Shown: piece by piece, positions 1 through 7,904 of the stretch
Layout: each line of letters starts with the position of its first letter
Numbering within the stretch: the stretch's first letter is position 1
Source: Oligoflexia bacterium
Lineage (GTDB): Bacteria > Bdellovibrionota_B > Oligoflexia > Oligoflexales > JAGOVF01
Reading direction: 5' to 3'
Assembly: GCA_030432875.1 (NCBI GenBank)
Contig: JAUILP010000008.1
Span: 1-64,000, forward strand
Length of the DNA: 64,000 bases
Position numbers and translations under genes: made by a program
Notes under the pieces: model-generated
Told to the model about the DNA's origin: nothing
The model's input: only the letters and a program-made list of their open reading frames with translations
Databases searched by the model: none

Positions 1-241
1 CTTTCAACGCATCAAAGATTTTTTTCCAATGGCCAAGTTTCGACCATCTGTTAAAGCGATTAAAAACTGTGGAATATACCCCAAAATTGTCAGGAAGATC
101 GCGCCAAGGAGCTCCTGTACGTACTTTACATAGAACTGCCTCAACAAAGAGTCTAATGCCAGGTGAATAATGAACTCGCAGGCTCTTCAAAATTGGCACC
201 AGCCTCGACCATCCTTGATCGGATAGCATCATCCGTAACAT
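1..241 (-). CDS. IS5-type transposase, N-terminal part (runs off the left edge)
   Basis: Reading the minus strand from an ATG at 241 gives an open frame of 80 codons to the window edge. It starts MLRMMLSDQGW and contains VRTGAPWRDLPDNFG and FNRWSKLGHWKKIFDAL. This is the classic N-terminal region of IS5/IS4-superfamily transposases: the SDxxW opening, then the G-x-x-WRDLP block, then the RWxxxGxW block. The DDE catalytic residues would lie beyond the edge, so intactness cannot be judged. Its upstream side faces the damaged outer-membrane protein gene that begins near 307, which suggests the element inserted there. The element's inverted repeat was not identified. Confidence 0.85.
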   Translation of the reverse strand, partial: MLRMMLSDQGWSRLVPILKSLRVHYSPGIRLFVEAVLCKVRTGAPWRDLPDNFGVYSTVFNRFNRWSKLGHWKKIFDALK

Positions 242-306
242 GTTTCTCAAGCTTCCTTTTGTTTTTTAAAAAAGATTGTCGTGAGAAACTGTTTTGATTT
301 CAATAG

Positions 307-748
307 TTTAAATTAGATGTGAGTACAGGCCCTACTGACTATCTTTTATTTTTAGGAAAAAATATAAGTGCCGGACCATCGGTGGCCTACAGTTCTTCAA
401 AACAGGATAAGTCAAGCTCTTCTGGTTATGAATTAGGAGCTTCGGCAAAATATTATTTGGATTCCTTTCGAAAAAAAAATAATCCCTTTTATCACCTTTT
501 CATTTCACATAATTAGCGGCAGCCAAACTACGAGTGCAACTGACCAGATGACCGGCGAAACAACGAACACAACCAATAGCGCGAATGGTTTTGGATTCGG
601 GCTAGGGGGCGGAGTCAATGTAATGATACGTGGTAACGTTGCGCTAACCCCAGAGGTGCAATATCGCTCAAAAAACTCGAAATCAGATGGTTCGAGCACA
701 ACATCTACAGATACAGTCCTGTACGCAGGAATCACCGTTTTTATTTAG
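307..748 (+). pseudogene. Outer-membrane beta-barrel protein remnant (no 5' end, frameshifted)
   Basis: Two open segments in different frames belong together. The first (307-516) reads TGPTDYLLFLGKNISAGPSVAYSSS and YELGASAKYYLDSF. The second (about 479-748) reads GFGFGLGGGVNVMIRGNVALTPEVQYRS and ends in GITVFI. Alternating hydrophobic/polar strands and a terminal strand ending in aromatic/hydrophobic residues are typical of small outer-membrane barrels. The frames meet at a run of nine A (471-479), so one inserted or deleted A explains the break. There is no signal peptide: an in-frame TAG at 304-306 and the neighbouring transposase replace the 5' end. The GTG at 319 is not a credible natural start. 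A sequencing error in the A tract is possible, but the missing 5' end is independent evidence of decay. Confidence 0.65.
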
Positions 749-802
749 TTCATAGCTTAAATAGTAAGGTGAAAACCACTTATTGATAAACTTAGTTTTC
801 TT

Positions 803-2332
803 TTATTTCCAAACAACTGAGTAAAGATCATGCCTTCTATCAAGGAGGTTTCGCACTGCTCCGTGAGACCGAGCTTCGAGCAAAGTATCTATGCGCAAAT
901 CGGCAATAGCAACCATCTCAACATTTGGTGTCGTATCTGCCGCAATACCGTCCCGCGAAAAAGGAAAATCACATGGCGTCAAAATACAACTTTGGGAATA
1001 CTGGATATCTAGATTTCTTACGCGGGGTAAATTGCCTACATTTCCCGCCATGGCGACATATATTTGATTTTCTACAGCACGCGCCTGGCAGCAATATTTT
1101 ACCCGGCAAAAAGCCTGCCTATTATCGGTTAAAAAAGGAACAAAAAGAAAGTGAATGCCCTGGTTGACAAGATGCCGTGCTAATTCAGGAAATTCACTAT
1201 CATAACAGATGAGAACACCGATAGGACCGCAATCAGTTTCGATAACATTTAGCTTATCTCCCCCCTCGATATTCCACCAATATTTTTCATCGGGAGTCGG
1301 ATGAATCTTGGCCTGCATATGGACCGTACCATCCCTTAAACATATATAAGAAATGTTGCGGACCGTGTTCTGCATTTTTGTGGGATGCGAACCGGCAATA
1401 ATATTGACATTATATTTTATGGCTAAACCATGAAATAGATCTTTGATTTGATCTGTATATTCCGTCATGTGTTCGATTGCTACCTCGGCAGAAACTTCTT
1501 CATTGTGAATAGAAAGGAGCTGCATGGTAAATAGCTCTGGGAACAGGAGAAAATCGGCACGATAATCGCCAGCAACATCAACAAAATATTCGACGATTTG
1601 CGAAAACTCAGCAAAACTCTTCACGGGTCTTTGCTGATACTGAACACACACCACCCTCACTGAATTTTGCCGGTAAGTCTGTTTTTCTGGCTGCATGACG
1701 GCGATATATTCGGGGTTGTCCCATTTTAGGTGTACGGCATATCCCATACTTTCTTTATCGCTAGGAAGGTATTCCTTTAATACACCGATCACTTGAAATC
1801 CGCTACGCAGATGAAACCCTAAAGTAGGATCTTTAAACTGTTTTGTTTTGACTTTTTCCAAATACTCTTCGGCATTTTTTACTGTCTTATATTTTTTATA
1901 AAAATTGGGTATCCGACCACCGAACACTATACCTTTTAATTTTAAAAACTTAACCAGCCTTCTCCGCGCATTATAAATGCGGGAACCAATGCGTTTGCCC
2001 CGAACATTTGGGTCAACGCAAGTTTCATAGCCATATAAATACTCACCGGAAGCATCATGGGTAGCGCCAAAACCATTGGCTGTTATTTCTACCCAAGTAT
2101 GAGGAGCCAGCGCAAGTTTACCACTTATGCGTAAGCTTGCTGAATAAGCGACTATCCTTCCATTGAGCAATACAACAAAACACCCCGCCGCAAAATTAGA
2201 AATCTGACCTCTGAGCATATCATCTTTATATGTGCCTAAATCCCGGTAAACTAGGGCCACTAGGGCAATAATCCCGTCAATGTCCTCTAGGGTAGCGTTT
2301 CTGATTTCGAGTATATCTGTATGATTTGACAT
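803..2332 (-). CDS. GNAT acetyltransferase / carbon-nitrogen hydrolase fusion (YhcX-type)
   Basis: The protein (509 aa) joins two enzymes. Residues about 8-205 form a GNAT N-acetyltransferase domain with an acetyl-CoA-binding loop at VRGKRIGSRI (110-119). Residues about 225-505 form a nitrilase-superfamily amidohydrolase with the Glu-Lys-Cys triad visible as E266 (LLFPELF), K342 (MQAKIHP) and C376 (VLICYDSEFPE). The same order is known from Bacillus YhcX and its relatives, whose substrate is unresolved, so amide hydrolysis coupled to acyl transfer is a family inference. It is a single gene, divergent from the response-regulator operon, with no evident partners. Key residues of both domains are present, so it should be active. 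Confidence 0.9.
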   Translation of the reverse strand: MSNHTDILEIRNATLEDIDGIIALVALVYRDLGTYKDDMLRGQISNFAAGCFVVLLNGRIVAYSASLRISGKLALAPHTWVEITANGFGATHDASGEYLYGYETCVDPNVRGKRIGSRIYNARRRLVKFLKLKGIVFGGRIPNFYKKYKTVKNAEEYLEKVKTKQFKDPTLGFHLRSGFQVIGVLKEYLPSDKESMGYAVHLKWDNPEYIAVMQPEKQTYRQNSVRVVCVQYQQRPVKSFAEFSQIVEYFVDVAGDYRADFLLFPELFTMQLLSIHNEEVSAEVAIEHMTEYTDQIKDLFHGLAIKYNVNIIAGSHPTKMQNTVRNISYICLRDGTVHMQAKIHPTPDEKYWWNIEGGDKLNVIETDCGPIGVLICYDSEFPELARHLVNQGIHFLFVPFLTDNRQAFCRVKYCCQARAVENQIYVAMAGNVGNLPRVRNLDIQYSQSCILTPCDFPFSRDGIAADTTPNVEMVAIADLRIDTLLEARSHGAVRNLLDRRHDLYSVVWK

Positions 2333-2510
2333 TATGTCATCCTATAAATAGTTAAAATTTTTTGTAATTTTTTCAAAAAACCATCCTATGGTATTTTACG
2401 TAATAATGCAATATATCGTAGTAGTACGTATTTAATCAAAAAACCCAAAAAAAATAATCCCCCTCTAGCTTTTTACGCCTAAGGTTCTGTTTTGCTATAG
2501 ATTGCAAATT

Positions 2511-2531
2511 ATTTGGTATTTTTTACCAAAT
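2511..2531. promoter_or_regulatory. Operator-like palindrome upstream of the regulator/polysaccharide operon
   Basis: Two perfect 8-base arms, ATTTGGTA (2511-2518) and TACCAAAT (2524-2531), flank a five-T spacer. The palindrome lies about 90-110 bases upstream of the response regulator gene, inside an otherwise AT-rich divergent spacer (2333-2619). It is not followed by a T tract in a position that would make it a terminator, so a protein-binding site is the more natural reading. No bound regulator is identified. Confidence 0.4.
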
Positions 2532-2619
2532 CGATATTGAAGGTTAAAGAATTTGATATCTAATTTCTCTTTCAAGTAATAGTGGAAAAACCCGATAAAA
2601 AAACAGCGAGAATCAAATA

Positions 2620-3258
2620 ATGAGAGGGTATTACGTGATTCCAAATACGATGCTCAATGAAATTGAAATGGAACTAGAGAAGTGCATAAAAGCACTAGGA
2701 CAAATAAAAGATGATCAGCTAAATGATCTCAATCGCAGATCTCTCCTAGAAGTGCAAAGTACCATTTTTAATCTCGTAAATAAAATAAACGCAATGCGGG
2801 GAAATAATGATACCGCACCTATCATAACCCCGATAGAATCTCCGCCCCCAAAAGCGCCTGAAAGACAGAAAGCAAAACCACAGGCACTTTCTGCGCCTTG
2901 CATCGTAATTGTTGACGATGACGAAGACATTCAAAAAACGCTCCAATATATTATTCCCCGAAAAAGCGAGTTTCGTGTTGTTTCTGTGACCGATGCCACC
3001 GAAGCCCTTGAGACAATTAAGAAGATAAATCCCCAAATCATCCTACTTGATTTAATGATGCCACATATCACTGGCTTTGAGTTGATGAAACAAATACGCC
3101 AGATTCCTGAACTGAACCATATAAAAATAATAGTGGGATCTTCACGCTCCTATGAAAAAGACCGCATTAAAGCCTTGCAGGAAGGGGCCAATGAATTTAT
3201 CGCAAAGCCTTATAATTTTGGTGAGCTTATTCTTCGCTTACACCAGCAGGTCGCATGA
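2620..3258 (+). CDS. Response regulator with N-terminal helical extension
   Basis: The first about 60 residues are predicted helical (LNEIEMELEKCIKAL), followed by a Pro-rich linker (70-90) and a CheY-like receiver domain (93-212). The receiver has the acidic pocket D99-D101 (VIVDDDE), the phosphoacceptor D144 (ILLDLMMP), the switch Ser region near 174-175 and the invariant K196 (IAKPY). There is no DNA-binding output domain, so output must be by protein contact, probably with a product of the downstream polysaccharide genes. A GTG at 2635, seven bases after GAGG, is a credible alternative start. The 3' end overlaps the next gene by 68 bases, so the two are almost certainly co-transcribed. 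Confidence 0.9.
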   Translation: MRGYYVIPNTMLNEIEMELEKCIKALGQIKDDQLNDLNRRSLLEVQSTIFNLVNKINAMRGNNDTAPIITPIESPPPKAPERQKAKPQALSAPCIVIVDDDEDIQKTLQYIIPRKSEFRVVSVTDATEALETIKKINPQIILLDLMMPHITGFELMKQIRQIPELNHIKIIVGSSRSYEKDRIKALQEGANEFIAKPYNFGELILRLHQQVA

Positions 3259-4510
3259 ACTTTGGGCTACAGAGAATATTAAAGAACAAGCTCTAGCGTG
3301 TCCTCTATTTGAAAGCGCATCACATGCTGTGATTTGGGCGAAAGATCAAGTATCTCTTCAAAATATTGATCTTACTGAGCAGTGTCTACCTATAGCTCTC
3401 TCAAAGTGGCCACTAAACCGTGATATCGCTTTTCAGCTTATGCGAATTTATGCTTGGCAGCAAAAATTTGAGGATGCCAACCGCTTAAAAAAACGGTGGG
3501 AAAATGACAGTGATACCGAAGCCAGCGAACTTTTTGGTGACCTGGAATGGTACCAGGGGCAGTTTATTAACGCTTTTCGCTATTATTATGTCGCGATTGC
3601 CAAAAGTAAGCAATCTTCTCTAGACCAATGGGCTAAGCTCATCAAAGCGAACGCAGCCATAAATGAAAATAGCTTCAGAAGTAAAGTGTTACGTTTGGCT
3701 GAAAAAAAATCTTTTAATAGTCCAGATATTGAAAAATTAAAACACCCTCAAAAACAATTTAAAAAATCAGCACCTCAGCAACATACCCTTTCTGACACTA
3801 AAGAAAACGATGTGAGTCTGATAAAACTCAAAGGTACGCTTTATTTTTTGAGTTATCAGCAAAGCCAGGAACAAAAATCTAGCGAAAGCATGTTTGGACT
3901 TGGTCTCAAAAAAAATAAGGCGTGGTATGGGAGCTTAAATGCTTACCTTTTGCAGCGTGATTATGGTGAGCAAAAACTTTATGATCATATATTTGAAGGG
4001 ATTTTAGGTGGCTATTTATTTTCACCTGGCCCCACTGATGTTAGTTACGGCTTTGGAAATGAGCATCATTTTTCCTATGAGTCTTATGTCAAAATCCAGC
4101 AGTATCTCAGCATGAAAAACCAGGAGTATAGTATTTCTTTTAAACGCACGACATTTCCCGAAACCATTACCAACCATATCTCTTTGAACGGTTGGTACTA
4201 TTTACACGAGATAATAGTAAACATTGGCATAATAACTAATACCCAAGATAAAAAGCAAACATCTGGAAAGTTTCACCTAAAACATGAAGCTTCCCGCTTT
4301 AGTCCTGAGCTCTATGTTATTCAAGGAAAGGGGGAAGCAAATCGGGCCTATCTCATCCATGAGGAGGACACCAGCTTCTTAGCATGCGGACTTAAAGCGA
4401 ATTATTTTTTTAAAAATCCCCAACTCAGCATCTCGGCTCTGATGGAGCGTCAGTGGGAAAAAGCCTATAACCACACCATGCTGGGAGTACAACTATCATG
4501 GTTACCGTAG
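3191..4510 (+). CDS. TPR-containing YaiO-like outer-membrane beta-barrel protein
   Basis: The ATG at 3191 is chosen because AGGAAGG precedes it by six bases and it starts a good signal peptide (MNLSQSLIILVSLFFAYTSRS). The next 150 residues are helical and TPR-like (FGDLEWYQGQFINAFRYYYVAIA). Residues about 200-439 alternate in the manner of a transmembrane barrel and end in LGVQLSWLP. This architecture resembles YaiO/PgaA-type outer-membrane polysaccharide channels and fits the glycosyltransferase two genes downstream. The signal peptide is encoded inside the 3' end of the response regulator gene in another frame. The YaiO assignment rests on architecture and context rather than on a diagnostic motif. 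Confidence 0.7.
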   Translation: MNLSQSLIILVSLFFAYTSRSHELWATENIKEQALACPLFESASHAVIWAKDQVSLQNIDLTEQCLPIALSKWPLNRDIAFQLMRIYAWQQKFEDANRLKKRWENDSDTEASELFGDLEWYQGQFINAFRYYYVAIAKSKQSSLDQWAKLIKANAAINENSFRSKVLRLAEKKSFNSPDIEKLKHPQKQFKKSAPQQHTLSDTKENDVSLIKLKGTLYFLSYQQSQEQKSSESMFGLGLKKNKAWYGSLNAYLLQRDYGEQKLYDHIFEGILGGYLFSPGPTDVSYGFGNEHHFSYESYVKIQQYLSMKNQEYSISFKRTTFPETITNHISLNGWYYLHEIIVNIGIITNTQDKKQTSGKFHLKHEASRFSPELYVIQGKGEANRAYLIHEEDTSFLACGLKANYFFKNPQLSISALMERQWEKAYNHTMLGVQLSWLP

Positions 4511-5559
4511 CTGGTTTTCCCTCAACATTTTATGCCCTATTAATCCTTACAGGTATTTTTTTATCTCTCGCTCTCAGCATATTTGTAAGAAAATATCTTG
4601 TATCATCCCAATTAAAAAAGAGAAAACATTTATTAAGCAAAGCAGGTGATGCACTGCTTATATTTTCTGATAGCGGCGATGATGGTCTCCTCGGATATTT
4701 TGACCATAAAGCCGATATGGCCGACCTTATTTGTAGTATTGCTGCTCCCCTCAGTAGCGCCTATTTAACAAATATCGTCAATCTATACCAAAAACTCGGA
4801 TTTCTAAAAAAAGATATCCGGGCGTTATATAGATATAATTTACGCTATAAAGTGAGTGCCTTAATCAGACTTCGCGCACTAAAGTTGGATTTACCCGATC
4901 AAATGTGGGCGCGATTATTAAAAGATCGTAACGATGCTTTTCGCTGGTCAGCCCTCGAGTATTTGGTATCCATAAAAGGAGCGGCAGCTCTTCCTTGGAT
5001 CATTTGGTACTTTTGGGAGTATCCGGCTTCACCTCTTGGGATGACAAAACATATATTTGCAAGCTGGCTGCAGCTCGCTTATCAGGATGCTTCACTAATA
5101 TTAGAAATTTTTGACAATAGACGAATGTTACGCGTAATTCTTGAGGTCCTCGCAATTTATCCTGTATACCATAGCCAGGATATCATCATCAATGTTTTGC
5201 GAAAATACCCTGACCCGGAAATAATTATCGCAGGTCTCGCCGCGATAAAAGTCCAATTTTCAGACGATTCCCTCGAGTTCATATCTTATTTCCTCAATCA
5301 CCCCAATCCACAGATTCGTAAAGAGGCGATGAAATGCTTGCAAGAGATTGATATAGATAAATCCTATGATTTTTTATCCCAGGCAATTTTAGATCCTGAT
5401 TATGATGTCCGTTTTATCGCAGTGCAAATAATTTTAAGTAGCGGGTTAGCTGGCCGAGCTCTCCTCAATGAAATCAGCGGGGAACCCATGCATCCCTGCT
5501 ATAATATTTTAATGCGCAGCCAAAAAATAAATATAGAACTCCAGAAAGAATCAGCATGA
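4498..5559 (+). CDS. Membrane-anchored HEAT-repeat protein
   Basis: A single N-terminal membrane segment (about residues 8-28, FYALLILTGIFLSLALSIFV) is followed by about 320 residues of alpha-helical hairpins. Repeats such as LEFISYFLNHPNPQIRKEAMKC and DPDYDVRFIAVQIIL are typical HEAT/PBS-lyase-like units, used as protein-binding scaffolds. The gene starts 13 bases before the end of the barrel gene and its stop overlaps the glycosyltransferase start (ATGA at 5556-5559), so it sits in the middle of a translationally coupled operon. A role as scaffold linking the inner-membrane synthase to the outer-membrane channel is inference from context. No catalytic motif is seen. Confidence 0.8.
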   Translation: MVTVAGFPSTFYALLILTGIFLSLALSIFVRKYLVSSQLKKRKHLLSKAGDALLIFSDSGDDGLLGYFDHKADMADLICSIAAPLSSAYLTNIVNLYQKLGFLKKDIRALYRYNLRYKVSALIRLRALKLDLPDQMWARLLKDRNDAFRWSALEYLVSIKGAAALPWIIWYFWEYPASPLGMTKHIFASWLQLAYQDASLILEIFDNRRMLRVILEVLAIYPVYHSQDIIINVLRKYPDPEIIIAGLAAIKVQFSDDSLEFISYFLNHPNPQIRKEAMKCLQEIDIDKSYDFLSQAILDPDYDVRFIAVQIILSSGLAGRALLNEISGEPMHPCYNILMRSQKINIELQKESA

Positions 5560-7100
5560 GCAAAAGGAAATTCTTAACTAGATTTTTAATCATAGCGATT
5601 TCTTCGCTGCTTCTCGGTTTATTAGCTTTTTTTATTCAATACCCAGCATCTTGGCAACTGGCCATAACAAAACAAAAAATAGCCGCCATAATACGTGGCT
5701 ATGAATCTGCCATTATTGGCTACTTTATAGTCGCTAACCTTTCATATTTAGTTATTCTTATATTAGGATATCTCAATGCACGTAAACTTTACCTAGAGGA
5801 CAAACTGAATATCAGGTCAAGGTTGACTTCCCTAAAATCGCTGACGCCCATCAGCATCTTAATGCCCGCTTATAACGAAGAAAAGTCCATTGTCACTGCA
5901 ACAAAAGCGATGCTGTGCCTCAATTATCCTGACTATGAAATCATTATTTGTAATGACGGCTCCAAGGATAATACATTAAATGAACTTATCCAAGAATTTG
6001 ATCTGTTTCAAACCGACTTAATAGGCTCGCAAAAACTCCCTACGGCAAAAGTATGTGGAGTTTATATATCGAGAAAATATGAAAATTTAATCGTCATTGA
6101 TAAAGAAAATGGGGGCAAATCTGACGCGCTTAATTCTGGGATTAATGCTAGCAAAAACCCCCTTATTTGCTGTGTAGATGCCGATAGCCTCTTAGACTCT
6201 GAGGGGCTTATGCGGGTTGCCATTCCTTTTATTGAAGATCCGGAAAAAACAATCGCTGCAGGCGGTACCATCTGTATGCTCAATTCACAGAGTAAAGCGC
6301 CTATTTATGGCAATAAAGACGGAATTGACAACTCAATTCCTTGGAACTGGCTTGATATCATTCAGGCGACAGAATATTTACGTGCCTTTCTTGTGGGCCG
6401 AATGGGCTGGGATTTTTTAGAATGTACGACGATTATTTCTGGAGCCTTTGGGATTTTTAACAAAGAAAAAGTTATTAAAGTCGGTGGCTATACCAAAAGT
6501 GCTATCGGCGAAGATATGGAACTCCTTATGAGAATGCATAAATACATGCGCATGCATAAGGAAAAATACCGGGTCTTATTTTTGCCCGATCCCGTATGCT
6601 GGACTGAAGCACCAAGCGATTTGACGACCTTGGGAAAACAGCGGTCGCGGTGGCAACAAGGATTATTTGATAGTTTGTGGCGCAGCCGTGATTTGATATT
6701 TAATTCACGCGGAGGTCGCATCGGCTGGTTTGCCTTACCGTATCAAATTTTATTTGAAGCAATATCCGCCCCGTTAGAAGTTTTGGGTTATGTGATCATA
6801 TTGGTCAGCCTGGCGCTGGGACTCAGTGATTGGCTCTATATTTCAACTTTTTTAGGTGTCACCGTTATATTTGGCGCTATACTTAATCTTGGTTCCATTA
6901 TTATTGATCAACTCACCTTTTCACGCTATAAGTACCCCCGCGATATTTTCAAGCTGATACTCGGAGCGTTTTTAGAACACATAGGATTTCGCCAAATTCA
7001 TTTATACTGGCGCATACGCGGGATATATAGGTTTTTACGCGGAAAGCATATTTGGGGCGAAATGAAACGAAAAGGCTTTTCTTCGGCCACAACGAAGTAA
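5556..7100 (+). CDS. Processive family-2 glycosyltransferase (PgaC/hyaluronan-synthase-like)
   Basis: Two N-terminal membrane segments (about 7-27 and 52-74) precede a GT-2 catalytic domain, followed by two to three C-terminal membrane segments (about 390-465). All hallmark motifs are present: D134 in ICNDGSKD, the DxD pair D208/D210 (CVDADSLL), GED 318-320 and QRSRW 362-366, the Q-x-x-R-W signature of processive synthases. It should polymerise a UDP-sugar at the inner membrane. It closes the operon with the regulator, barrel and HEAT genes, overlapping the latter by four bases. Sugar specificity cannot be told from sequence; the layout favours a poly-N-acetylglucosamine-type or related exopolysaccharide. 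No deacetylase gene is present nearby. Confidence 0.9.
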   Translation: MSKRKFLTRFLIIAISSLLLGLLAFFIQYPASWQLAITKQKIAAIIRGYESAIIGYFIVANLSYLVILILGYLNARKLYLEDKLNIRSRLTSLKSLTPISILMPAYNEEKSIVTATKAMLCLNYPDYEIIICNDGSKDNTLNELIQEFDLFQTDLIGSQKLPTAKVCGVYISRKYENLIVIDKENGGKSDALNSGINASKNPLICCVDADSLLDSEGLMRVAIPFIEDPEKTIAAGGTICMLNSQSKAPIYGNKDGIDNSIPWNWLDIIQATEYLRAFLVGRMGWDFLECTTIISGAFGIFNKEKVIKVGGYTKSAIGEDMELLMRMHKYMRMHKEKYRVLFLPDPVCWTEAPSDLTTLGKQRSRWQQGLFDSLWRSRDLIFNSRGGRIGWFALPYQILFEAISAPLEVLGYVIILVSLALGLSDWLYISTFLGVTVIFGAILNLGSIIIDQLTFSRYKYPRDIFKLILGAFLEHIGFRQIHLYWRIRGIYRFLRGKHIWGEMKRKGFSSATTK

Positions 7101-7339
7101 GAATAACCCATCTTTTTGCTGCATTAGCGTTAGCAACTCTCTCAAAAATATATAAGTATCTATATTTATTGTATTATTTAAATGACGCTGGATAAAAAAG
7201 TCGTTTTCATGGTATGCACATTAATTGTTATTAAAACCGTATGTTTTTTAAATTTTTATTTTTAATTTATATGTTTTTATAACTAATTTTAAGCTAAAGG
7301 GTAGATAACCCTAAAACAGATAACTCCTTGGAATGAAAA

Positions 7340-7858
7340 ATGTCTGCTAACCCCTTAAACCCTAAAGAAAAACTAGCCCCAGCAGAAACTGAGTCTATCG
7401 TGGGAGAAATAACCCACTATGATGACAAGAAAAACGATATTGTGGCCCCCGCTCTGGAAAAAAGGGGCTTGCCCTTAAAGTCGACAGGTTCTGTCCGCTG
7501 CCTCCTTATCGGACCGACATTATTTTTTGATACTGTTGAAGATAAATTGGCTAATGATGAAATTGTGTTTTACCGGCATTACTCACTCGATGCCTTATAT
7601 TTTTCTTTAAAACCCAAATTTGACCTAAGTATTTTGGATAGTGCAACTTATAGACAACTTGCCCATCCTATTTATCAAAATTTGCGTAAGTATCTCATGC
7701 AAGGAAACATTTTTGTTCTAGGTGAACAGGTTAAAACCCTCGAACTCTGGGACGATCACAAGAAAAATCCTGATAAATTGAATTTACTGGAATCCGATGC
7801 ATTCTCCCTAAATGACCTTGCCCTGCTTATTAATAAAAATCGGGGACAATTTTTCTAG
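7340..7858 (+). CDS. Hypothetical protein, possible degenerate receiver-like domain
   Basis: The ATG at 7340 follows TGGAA at seven bases. The first 50 residues are polar and low in structure. From about residue 53 the pattern RCLLIGPTLFF, FDLSILDSATY, NIFVLGEQV and a final amphipathic helix (LNDLALLINKN) resembles the beta-alpha alternation of a receiver domain, without the acidic pocket or the conserved Lys. This could be a pseudo-receiver; the similarity is impressionistic. It follows the polysaccharide operon by 240 bases and may or may not be co-transcribed. No recognised family. Confidence 0.6.
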   Translation: MSANPLNPKEKLAPAETESIVGEITHYDDKKNDIVAPALEKRGLPLKSTGSVRCLLIGPTLFFDTVEDKLANDEIVFYRHYSLDALYFSLKPKFDLSILDSATYRQLAHPIYQNLRKYLMQGNIFVLGEQVKTLELWDDHKKNPDKLNLLESDAFSLNDLALLINKNRGQFF

Positions 7859-7904
7859 GCTATGTTCGGCAAATACTGGACACGGCCTATAATGCTGCAA
7901 AACC

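Noticed and set aside
6540-6560. Repeated short string ATGCATAA(AT)ACATGCGCATGCATAAGG inside the glycosyltransferase gene
   Set aside because: It is a local in-frame duplication giving MRMHKYMRMHK, a coding feature of the enzyme's loop, not a separate element.
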